Shown here piece by piece: positions 20,036 through 27,121 of a DNA stretch of 55,017 nucleotides. This DNA is from Hydrogenothermaceae bacterium (lineage in GTDB: Bacteria > Aquificota > Aquificia > Aquificales > Hydrogenothermaceae): NCBI GenBank assembly GCA_026418455.1, contig JAOABH010000006.1, positions 1 through 55,017 of the forward strand, written 5' to 3'. Position 1 is the stretch's first letter, and every line of letters begins with the position of its first letter. Both the position numbers and the translations under genes were made by a program. The notes beneath the pieces are model-generated. The model was not told the origin of the DNA. It saw nothing but the letters and a program-made list of their open reading frames with translations, and ran no database searches.

Positions 20036-20443
20036 GTGAGGAAGTTCTTGGTTGCTACTATATTATTAAGCGGTTCTGTTATGTCTTATACGTATGCGAA
20101 TCCGGGTAACTGTTGTTATGAGCCACCGATAGGAAAAGGAGATTTTGTTACAAAGGAATACGTTGATTCTAAAGTTGCGGAAGTGAATGCTAAACTTGAT
20201 GCAATAGAGAAGAGAATTGCGGACCTCAAATCTCAAATCTCATCTATACAAACAGTTCCAGCTGGTTTATCTGATAAAGTTGAAGCACTTGAATCTGCAG
20301 TTAACGAACTTGGAAAAGTATGTCCTGCAGAGTGTAATGCTAAGTTAGTTAAAATTGAAAGAGATCTCTCTGAGTTAAAAGAAAAAGTAGAGAAGAGATC
20401 TTCCCATATGGAAAAAGAAGTTGAAAAATCTATGAAAAAATAA
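20036..20443 (+). CDS. secreted coiled-coil protein, paralogue of the previous gene
   Basis: The 135 residues start at GTG, preceded by AAGGAGG. A signal peptide (MRKFLVATILLSGSVMSYTYA) has no lipobox Cys at the cleavage site, unlike its paralogue. The mature start NPGNCCYEPP is followed by FVTKEYVDSKVAEVN, a heptad coiled coil with CPAEC, and SHMEKEVEKSMKK. It probably lies in the periplasm or assembles with the lipoprotein. Function is unknown. Confidence 0.7.
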   Translation: MRKFLVATILLSGSVMSYTYANPGNCCYEPPIGKGDFVTKEYVDSKVAEVNAKLDAIEKRIADLKSQISSIQTVPAGLSDKVEALESAVNELGKVCPAECNAKLVKIERDLSELKEKVEKRSSHMEKEVEKSMKK

Positions 20444-20449
20444 ACTAAG

Positions 20450-20474
20450 AAGGGAGCTTAAAGCTCCCTTATCT
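20450..20474 (+). terminator. terminator after the coiled-coil gene pair
   Basis: GGGAGC-TTAAA-GCTCCC, extended by A/T pairs, is followed by TTATCTT just after the stop at 20443. It separates the pair from the radical SAM gene. Confidence 0.7.
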
Positions 20475-20544
20475 TAAAAAAATCAAAGTGTCAAATCAAA
20501 ATATAGCCCTTTAAAATTTTTCTTTTTGTGATAAACTGTTTTGT

Positions 20545-21459
20545 ATGTATAGATATGTATTTGGGCCGGTTTTATCAAGAAGGTTTGGAGTATCCTTAGG
20601 TATAGACCTATCTCCTGAGAAAAAAAGCTGTAATTTTGATTGTCTCTACTGTGAGTTAGAAAAAGCTAAGCCTATTGATAAGATAGAAAATGAGCCATTA
20701 GTGGAAGATATATTGAAGGAGGTTTCTGACTGGCTTTCAAAGAACGGATATCCGGATGTTATCACGGTTACTGCAAACGGTGAGCCAACTTTATACTCAA
20801 ACCTAAGTTCTCTTGTAGATGGATTAAATAAAATAAAAGGAGTGTCAAAAACCCTCATACTTTCAAATGGTAGTAGAATCAACGATAAAAATACTACAGA
20901 AGCTCTTAAAAAGTTTGATATTGTTAAGTTGTCTCTTGATGCCGCGGATCAAAAAACCTTTGAAAAAGTGGATAGACCTTTGAAAGGTATAAACATCGGA
21001 GAAATTATAGATGGTATGATCTCTTTTAGAAGAGAGTATAGGGGAGTTCTTGTCATAGAGGTGTTAGTAGTTAAAAATGTAAATGATAAAGAAGAGGTTA
21101 TAAAAAAGATTGTTGATGCTTGCAAAAAGATAAATCCTGATAGAGTAGATATATCGACTATAGATAGACCACCGGCTTACAGGGTTCAAGCTGTTGATAA
21201 TCAAACTTTATACAATGTAGCCCATATGTTCGAAGGATTAAATGTAAGTGTGGCTACAAGAAAAGATGGTGGAAATGTGAGAAGAATTCATCTTGATAAA
21301 GACGACTTACTACACACTTTCAGAAATAGAGCTTATACCGAAGCTGATATAGATATACTCTTTGATGAAGAAACAAAAGATCTGATAAATAGTTTGATAG
21401 CCGAGAATGTTTTACATAAACTTAAAGTTGGAAATACTGTTTTTTTAAAAGCACAGTAG
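20545..21459 (+). CDS. radical SAM protein, COG0731-like
   Basis: The 304 residues start YRYVFGPVLSRRFGVSLGIDLSP, followed by the 4Fe-4S/SAM motif CNFDCLYC (CxxxCxxC) near residue 29. TANGEPTLY and LSLDAADQKTF are typical of the barrel. This N-terminal pattern marks the COG0731 group, related to TYW1-like wyosine enzymes, but tRNA modification has not been shown for the bacterial forms. The C-terminal third may be a substrate domain. No ribosome site is obvious before ATG 20545. It is monocistronic, ending at a bidirectional hairpin. Confidence 0.82.
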   Translation: MYRYVFGPVLSRRFGVSLGIDLSPEKKSCNFDCLYCELEKAKPIDKIENEPLVEDILKEVSDWLSKNGYPDVITVTANGEPTLYSNLSSLVDGLNKIKGVSKTLILSNGSRINDKNTTEALKKFDIVKLSLDAADQKTFEKVDRPLKGINIGEIIDGMISFRREYRGVLVIEVLVVKNVNDKEEVIKKIVDACKKINPDRVDISTIDRPPAYRVQAVDNQTLYNVAHMFEGLNVSVATRKDGGNVRRIHLDKDDLLHTFRNRAYTEADIDILFDEETKDLINSLIAENVLHKLKVGNTVFLKAQ

Positions 21460-21461
21460 AA

Positions 21462-21486
21462 AGTGGATAGTTGTATCCTATCCACT
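21462..21486. terminator. bidirectional hairpin between the radical SAM gene and gltD
   Basis: AGTGGATAG and CTATCCACT form a perfect 9-bp stem with a 7-nt loop between the convergent gene ends at 21459 and 21496. Short T-runs follow on both sides. Confidence 0.7.
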
Positions 21487-21495
21487 ATTTGTAAA

Positions 21496-22950
21496 CTACT
21501 TAGAGTGTTCCCATTTTCCTGTCATAAGGTATTCATGGATACTCTCTGCCGCATCTCTACCATGTCTTATAGCTACAACGACAGTATCTCCACCGTTTAC
21601 AACATCTCCACCAGCAAAAATACCTTCAATGTTGGTTCTATACTTTGAGTCAACAGTTGACAGATTATTCCATTTGTCTATGTTTAGTCCTTCTACATCT
21701 TTATAAGCTATTGGATTATCTCCCTGTCCTACAGCCATTATAACTGTATCACATTCGATTATATGTTCCGAACCGGGAACTTCAACAGGTTTTGGTCTTC
21801 CTCCTTTTTCATCTGGAACTAACTCCATCTTTACACATCTAAGACCTATAACTTCTCCTTTTTCATTTCCTACAACTTCAATAGGTTGAGTTAGCCAGTG
21901 TAGGACTGCTCCTTCTTCTTCTAAGTGGTCCCACTCTTCCTGTCTTGCTGATGATGTGTCTCTCGTTCTTCTGTAGATAAGATGTGTTTCATTCCCAAGT
22001 CTTATAGATGTATACATACAGTCTGCCGCAGTAAATCCACCACCTATAACTGCCACTTTCTTATTTCTCGGTAAATCAACATCTACTTCCGGAGTAAGTA
22101 GCTCTGTTAGGTAGTTTGTATTTGCTTTCATTAAGAAAGATATAGCTGTATATACTCCTTTGAGGTCTTCTCCTGGAATACCCATCTTTTTTCCTCTTCC
22201 AGATCCTACCCCTATAAACACAGCATCAAACTCTTTTCTCAGCTGATTTATTGATATATCTCTTCCGACTACAACACCGGTTTTTATCTCTACACCTAAC
22301 TTTTGTATTAGAGATATCTCCCAATCAAGGACTTCTCTATCTAATCTTGCTGTTGGGATTCCGTATCTCATTACTCCACCTGTGAATGGTAATGCCTCGA
22401 AAACGGTTACAGAATGTCCCTTTCTTGCCAAGAAGTAAGCAGCTGACATACCTGCTGGACCTGATCCTATTACTGCCACCTTTTTCCCTGTTGGTGGTTC
22501 TTGCGGATCTATCCAATCTAACCCTGACATTCTTATTGAATCTCCAACAAATCTCTCAAGTCCACCAATTCCGACAGCTTGTCCATTATCCTTAAATGTT
22601 AAAACACAGCTGCTTTCACAGAGTCTATCCTGTGGACATACTCTCCCACATATAGAAGGGAAAGGATTTTTTTCTCTAAGTATTCTGAAAGCTTCTATAA
22701 GGTTGTTTTTCTGAATCTGTTCTATCCATAGGTTGATATCACCATAAACCGGACAGCCATACTTACCTTGATGTTCCTGACACGGTGGTTTTTTACAGAG
22801 AATACATCTGTTGGCCTCATCTTTTGCCGCAGTATGTCCGTATCCAAGTATATACTCTTTAAATGTTTTTTTTCTTACTTCAGCTGGCAAAAGGGGAATA
22901 GGATTTCTATCGTGTCTTCTATAAACTTTTTTCTTTTCACCACCTTCCAT
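21496..22950 (-). CDS. gltD: NADPH-dependent glutamate synthase small subunit
   Basis: The 484 residues contain an N-terminal iron-sulfur region (CILCKKPPCQ, CPVYGDI, CGRVCPQDRLCESSC). An FAD-binding GSGPAGMSAAYFLARKGHSV and a second dinucleotide site VIGGGFTAADC follow, then VGQGDNP and GIFAGGDVVNGGDTVV. This is the GltD beta-subunit layout, which passes NADPH electrons to a large GltB/GltA subunit absent here. Related flavoproteins (NfnB, sulfide dehydrogenase) share the fold, so the partner is uncertain. It lies 15 bp downstream of argF, in a nitrogen-metabolism run. Confidence 0.88.
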   Translation of the reverse strand: MEGGEKKKVYRRHDRNPIPLLPAEVRKKTFKEYILGYGHTAAKDEANRCILCKKPPCQEHQGKYGCPVYGDINLWIEQIQKNNLIEAFRILREKNPFPSICGRVCPQDRLCESSCVLTFKDNGQAVGIGGLERFVGDSIRMSGLDWIDPQEPPTGKKVAVIGSGPAGMSAAYFLARKGHSVTVFEALPFTGGVMRYGIPTARLDREVLDWEISLIQKLGVEIKTGVVVGRDISINQLRKEFDAVFIGVGSGRGKKMGIPGEDLKGVYTAISFLMKANTNYLTELLTPEVDVDLPRNKKVAVIGGGFTAADCMYTSIRLGNETHLIYRRTRDTSSARQEEWDHLEEEGAVLHWLTQPIEVVGNEKGEVIGLRCVKMELVPDEKGGRPKPVEVPGSEHIIECDTVIMAVGQGDNPIAYKDVEGLNIDKWNNLSTVDSKYRTNIEGIFAGGDVVNGGDTVVVAIRHGRDAAESIHEYLMTGKWEHSK

Positions 22951-22965
22951 CTATATCTACCTCTT

Positions 22966-23880
22966 TCAGATATTTTTAAATAAAAAGCTCATAAGAGCTT
23001 TTTGGATATGTAATCTATTCTCAGCCTCATCAAATATCACATCTGAAAATTTCTCAAATATATCTTCTGATATCTCCTCTCCTTTATGGGCAGGTAAACA
23101 GTGCATCACGATAGTACTATCTTTTGCCAATTTTAATAGGTCTCCATTTATTGTAAATCCCTTAAATAACTCTTTCTTATCTTTATCTGCTTCCTGACCC
23201 ATACTTACCCATACGTCTGTGTATAAAACATCTGCATCTTTTACTGCTTTTTTTGGATCGTTTGTTATCTCAATATTTGCACCGGATTTTTTTGCAAGAT
23301 TTACAGCTTCCAAAACTGCTTTTCCGTTTGGTTCGTATCCTTCCGGAGTGGCTACTGATATATCCATTCCCATAACTCCACAGGCAATGAGCCATGTATT
23401 AGCCATATTATTACCATCACCTATGTAAGCCACCTTTTTACCTTCCAAGCTGCCGAATCTCTCATAAATTGTCATCATATCAGCCATAACTTGACATGGA
23501 TGTAAATAATCCGTTAGAGCATTTATCACAGGGATTGAACCGTATTTAGCCAGATCTTCAACTTCTCTATGTGAAAAAGTTCTGATTACTATACCATCTA
23601 AATATCTGGACATAACTCTTGCAGTGTCTTTTATATCCTCTCCTCTACTTAGCTGAGTGGAAGAGCCGGATATGTAGAGAGGTTGACCTCCCATCTGGTA
23701 AACACCTACTTCAAAAGAAAGTCTTGTCCTTGTTGACTGTTTCATAAATATAAGTCCTATTGATTTACCTTTCAGAGATTGGTCTTTAAATTTGTCCTTT
23801 TTAAGTTCAATTCCATATTTTATAACTTCTAAAATCTCCTCTTTTGTTAAATCTGATACTGAGAGAAAATCTTTTTTCAT
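22966..23880 (-). CDS. argF: ornithine carbamoyltransferase
   Basis: This enzyme makes citrulline from ornithine and carbamoyl phosphate in arginine synthesis. The 304 residues have the carbamoyl-phosphate loop KQSTRTRLSFEVG, then HPCQVMADMMTIYE and the ornithine-side HCLPAHKGEEIS (catalytic Cys). It follows pyrB by 33 bp on the same strand, so both users of carbamoyl phosphate appear cotranscribed. A ribosome site AGGAGG precedes ATG 23880. Confidence 0.96.
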   Translation of the reverse strand: MKKDFLSVSDLTKEEILEVIKYGIELKKDKFKDQSLKGKSIGLIFMKQSTRTRLSFEVGVYQMGGQPLYISGSSTQLSRGEDIKDTARVMSRYLDGIVIRTFSHREVEDLAKYGSIPVINALTDYLHPCQVMADMMTIYERFGSLEGKKVAYIGDGNNMANTWLIACGVMGMDISVATPEGYEPNGKAVLEAVNLAKKSGANIEITNDPKKAVKDADVLYTDVWVSMGQEADKDKKELFKGFTINGDLLKLAKDSTIVMHCLPAHKGEEISEDIFEKFSDVIFDEAENRLHIQKALMSFLFKNI

Positions 23881-23913
23881 AAAAACCTCCTGTGAAAGTT
23901 CGTTTTAAACCTC

Positions 23914-24816
23914 TTAAACTAAAAAATTATACACTGCCATTCTGATAAACAAACCGTTTTCTACCTGATCCAAAATAACACTTTTATTTCCATAGACAAG
24001 TTCACTTTTAATTTCTACACCTCTATTCACAGGTCCAGGATGCATAATCAACACATCATCCTTCATCATGTCTAATCTTTTCTCATTTAAGCCGTATTTA
24101 ACTGAATACTCATTTAATGTAGAGAAGAAAGGTTTTTCCTGTCTTTCAAGCTGTATTCTTAAAAATATAACCACATCTTTATCCTTTATTGCTTCTTCCA
24201 CGTCAGTTGTTATATAATCTGCCCCTAAGGATTGTGGATAACGTGGTAACATTGTGATTGGACCACAGAGTGTCACTTCCGCACCAAACTTTTTGAATAT
24301 CTTTATATCTGATCTTGCCACTCTACTGTGAAGTATATCTCCTACAATTGCTATCTTAAGACCTTCTATATTTCCTTTCTTTTCCAGTACTGTGAATGCA
24401 TCTAACAATGCCTGTGAAGGATGTTCGTTTGTACCATCTCCTGCGTTTATAACCCTTGATTTAACAGATTTTGATACTATCTTTGCTGCCCCTGACATAT
24501 AATGTCTAATTACAATAAAGTCTGTATTCATTGCTTCAATTGTTTTTACTGTATCGTAGAGAGTTTCACCTTTCTTTACAGAGCTTGCAGATGCAGATAT
24601 GTTTATTGTATCTGCTCCAAGTATTTTTCCAGCAAGTTCAAAGGATGTCCTCGTTCTAGTTGAGTTTTCAAAAAAGACGAGTAAAACCGAAAAACCTCTT
24701 AAATCGGAAAATTTCTTTTCTCCAGATTTAAAACGTTCTTTATAACTCTTTGCTATCTTAAATATCTCTTCTATCTCTTCTTTTGTAATGTCGTTTATGC
24801 TCACTAAGTCTTTCAT
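23914..24816 (-). CDS. pyrB: aspartate carbamoyltransferase catalytic subunit
   Basis: PyrB condenses aspartate with carbamoyl phosphate, the first committed pyrimidine step. The 300 residues contain FFENSTRTRTSFELAGKILGA, DGTNEHPSQALLDAFT and MHPGPVNRGVEI, which distinguish it from argF. No pyrI regulatory subunit is adjacent. It overlaps dedA by 4 bp and precedes argF. Confidence 0.97.
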   Translation of the reverse strand: MKDLVSINDITKEEIEEIFKIAKSYKERFKSGEKKFSDLRGFSVLLVFFENSTRTRTSFELAGKILGADTINISASASSVKKGETLYDTVKTIEAMNTDFIVIRHYMSGAAKIVSKSVKSRVINAGDGTNEHPSQALLDAFTVLEKKGNIEGLKIAIVGDILHSRVARSDIKIFKKFGAEVTLCGPITMLPRYPQSLGADYITTDVEEAIKDKDVVIFLRIQLERQEKPFFSTLNEYSVKYGLNEKRLDMMKDDVLIMHPGPVNRGVEIKSELVYGNKSVILDQVENGLFIRMAVYNFLV

Positions 24817-25382
24817 TGCTCACCTCTTCTTCCTCTAAGATAATAAATAATGTAAACTACAAGTGCAACTAAAACAATTATTATACCGGTTGTCAGGTAT
24901 ATATCTTTTACTTTTCCAAAAATTATCTCTGCTGTATGACCAAAAAGATATCCTAAGGATAAAAAAATAGAAGTCCACATAACCAAAGATATTAAATTAA
25001 AGAACAAAAATTTGTAAAAGTTAAAACCGGTTGCTCCGAAAAGCATCATAGGAACTATTCTCATACCATACAAAAATCTTATAAAAAAGAGAGATAATAC
25101 ACCGTATTTATCGATCATTTTCTTTGCCTTTCTGTATCTTCTTTTTGTGTATTTGTTTCCAAGTAGAAAATGTCTTCCTTTCCATCTACCTAAAAAAAAG
25201 TATATAAGTTCATGAGTTAATGCTCCCAAAATTGAGAATATAAAAGTAGGGATAGGTTGTAAAAATCCGTGTTTTACAAAAAATCCGGCTACAAGTAAGA
25301 ATATCTCTCCCTCTAAGAATGTCCCTATAAATACAGCAACATAACCGTATTGATTGAGAAACTGCTCTAAATTCTCTATCAT
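24813..25382 (-). CDS. DedA family membrane protein
   Basis: The 189 residues show the SNARE-associated/DedA pattern: FIGTFLEGEIFLLVAGFFVKHGF, LTHELIYFFLGRWKGR, then FIRFLYGMRIVPMMLFGATGF. About five membrane segments follow and the end is highly basic (YLRGRRGEQ). DedA proteins include undecaprenyl-phosphate and phospholipid flippases. The Glu and Arg residues used for proton coupling appear present. It is the first gene of the dedA-pyrB-argF-gltD run and starts 29 bp from divergent ubiX. Confidence 0.9.
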   Translation of the reverse strand: MIENLEQFLNQYGYVAVFIGTFLEGEIFLLVAGFFVKHGFLQPIPTFIFSILGALTHELIYFFLGRWKGRHFLLGNKYTKRRYRKAKKMIDKYGVLSLFFIRFLYGMRIVPMMLFGATGFNFYKFLFFNLISLVMWTSIFLSLGYLFGHTAEIIFGKVKDIYLTTGIIIVLVALVVYIIYYLRGRRGEQ

Positions 25383-25411
25383 TTATCCTCCATAAGTGCT
25401 ATTATTATATT

Positions 25412-25993
25412 ATGAAAACTTTTATAGTTGGAATATCCGGAGCAAGTGGCTTTATATACGGTAGAAGATTGGTAGAGGAGATCTCGAAAGATAACCTCGT
25501 TAAGTTGATAGTCTCATCTAACGCTTATCTCGTAATGGAGAAGGAAGAAGGTATAAAAAAATCAGACTTTATAAAAAGTTTAAACTCAAACGTGGAGATT
25601 TTTTCTGAAAAAGATTTAGCAGCTTCTGTATCCAGTGGATCTCAGGTCGTTAAAACAGAAGGAGTTATAGTTGCTCCTTGCTCTATGGCTACCCTTTCTG
25701 CCATTGCCAACGGTTTAAGCTCTAATTTGATACATAGAGTCTGTGATGTCGCCCTGAAAGAGAGGAAAAAGCTGGTTTTAGTTGTTAGAGAGATGCCTTA
25801 TAATCTTATCCATATAGAAAATATGAGGAAGGTTACAATGGCTGGAGCTGTTGTTATGCCGGCTTCCCCAGGATTTTACCATAAGCCAAAAACAGTGGAA
25901 GATATGGTAAACTTTGTAGTAGGCAAAATTTTGGATCAGTTTGATATACAACATAGCCTTTACAAAAGGTGGAGAGAAAGTGAAGATCAGTGA
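25412..25993 (+). CDS. ubiX: flavin prenyltransferase UbiX
   Basis: UbiX attaches a dimethylallyl group to FMN to make prenyl-FMN, the cofactor of UbiD decarboxylases. The 193 residues begin MKTFIVGISGASGFIYGRRLVEEI. They have the flavoprotein segments VIVAPCSMATLSAIANGLSSNLIHR and LVLVVREMPYNLIHIENM, then MPASPGFYHKP. No ubiD is in the window. ATG 25412 has no recognisable ribosome site; TATTAT lies 6 nt before it, so the mRNA may be leaderless. It overlaps the Xer gene by 14 bp. Confidence 0.95.
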   Translation: MKTFIVGISGASGFIYGRRLVEEISKDNLVKLIVSSNAYLVMEKEEGIKKSDFIKSLNSNVEIFSEKDLAASVSSGSQVVKTEGVIVAPCSMATLSAIANGLSSNLIHRVCDVALKERKKLVLVVREMPYNLIHIENMRKVTMAGAVVMPASPGFYHKPKTVEDMVNFVVGKILDQFDIQHSLYKRWRESEDQ

Positions 25994-26858
25994 ATGTAAA
26001 GAGCTATTTCTATCTTACATACAGGATAAGTCTGTAAATACTCTAAAAAATTATGACGTAGATTTAAAGCAGTTTATACAGATCGTAGGAGATAAAAATA
26101 TATCTGACATCTCAAAAGCGGATGTGGCTAAATTTAGAATGATACTACAATCTAAAAACAAAAAATCTTCCACAATAGCAAGAAAACTTGCATCTCTTAA
26201 CTCTTTTTTTCAGTATCTCATAGATATAGAGCTTATATCCGTTTCTCCGATTACAAAGTCCCACAGACCTAAGATATCTCAAAAAATACCTTCCTCACTT
26301 TCTAATGAAGAGGTAAGGAAACTTTTAGGGAGTATTACGGATAAAACATTAAGAACAATCATTATTTTACTTATATCAACAGGGCTTAGGTCATCTGAGA
26401 TTCTAAGTATAAAGAAAGATAGCATAACAGTTGAAAGAGATGGTAAAACTTTCGGAGTAGATACTTTGATAAAAGAAGGTGTTTCTGAAGGAGATATAGC
26501 CTTTATTAGGGTAAAAGGAAAAGGAGATAAAGAAAGGGAAATTCCGATAACCGGAAAACCTCTTGAGATTCTGATTGATTATCTTAAAACCCATGATTTT
26601 GATACAGTTTTTCCAATCTCTTACCATTTACTATGGAGAAAGATAAGGGAAACTGGTAGAAAGTTGGGGATAGATATTCATCCCCATAAATTAAGACATA
26701 CTGCTGCTACTATGGCTCTACAAGCTGGAGCAGAGTTAAGGGTAATACAGGAATTATTAGGACATGCTTCCCCAATCACAACTGCGAGATATGCAAAAGT
26801 AGGACAGAAACAGTTATTGAAAGCAACAAAGGTTTTAGCAGAAAAAATAGACCTGTGA
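25980..26858 (+). CDS. xerD: tyrosine recombinase XerC/XerD family
   Basis: The 292-residue recombinase has an N-terminal SAM-like core-binding domain (LFLSYIQDKSVNTLKNYDVDLKQF) and a catalytic domain. Active-site residues are Arg in STGLRSSEIL, Lys in VKGKGDKEREI, His and Arg in HPHKLRHTAA, His in LGHASPITTARYAKV, and nucleophile Tyr in that same segment. A longer frame opens at 25941, but GTG 25980 follows GGTGGAG and gives the Xer N terminus. Housekeeping neighbours and absence of repeats suggest chromosome-dimer resolution, not an integrase of a mobile element. XerC versus XerD is unclear. Confidence 0.9.
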   Translation: MKISECKELFLSYIQDKSVNTLKNYDVDLKQFIQIVGDKNISDISKADVAKFRMILQSKNKKSSTIARKLASLNSFFQYLIDIELISVSPITKSHRPKISQKIPSSLSNEEVRKLLGSITDKTLRTIIILLISTGLRSSEILSIKKDSITVERDGKTFGVDTLIKEGVSEGDIAFIRVKGKGDKEREIPITGKPLEILIDYLKTHDFDTVFPISYHLLWRKIRETGRKLGIDIHPHKLRHTAATMALQAGAELRVIQELLGHASPITTARYAKVGQKQLLKATKVLAEKIDL

Positions 26859-26867
26859 GGTGTGTAG

Positions 26868-27116
26868 ATGAAGAGATTATTTTCTTTGCTAACTTTTTCA
26901 ATACCAGTATTTGCAAGAGAAGAAAATCCATTGGATATCTCCAATTTGAAACAGTGTGATCCTTACTCATCTTTTGGAGTTTTCTGTAATGCTAACTCCT
27001 TTGTTGAAGGATTGATAATTATAGTTGGTGTTGCTGCTATGTTTGCTGGTAGTATGTGGTTTGTTAAGAAAAATCAGGAGGGTGTCAGAAGAGAGAATAA
27101 GAATACCGGAGATTAA
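26868..27116 (+). CDS. small single-pass membrane protein, unknown
   Basis: The 82 residues have a signal peptide (MKRLFSLLTFSIPVFA), a short exported segment with two cysteines (LKQCDPYSSFGVFCN), a transmembrane helix (EGLIIIVGVAAMFAGSMWFV) and a basic cytoplasmic tail. It begins 9 bp after the Xer gene and ends 5 bp before a P-type ATPase, so it is in the same operon. Regulatory micro-subunits of P-type ATPases have this size, but no homology to one is visible. Confidence 0.65.
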   Translation: MKRLFSLLTFSIPVFAREENPLDISNLKQCDPYSSFGVFCNANSFVEGLIIIVGVAAMFAGSMWFVKKNQEGVRRENKNTGD

Positions 27117-27121
27117 AAACT

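Noticed and set aside
25980-26858. Tyrosine recombinase as a sign of a mobile element
   Set aside because: Housekeeping genes surround it, no att repeats or tRNA end are adjacent, and length and motifs fit Xer.
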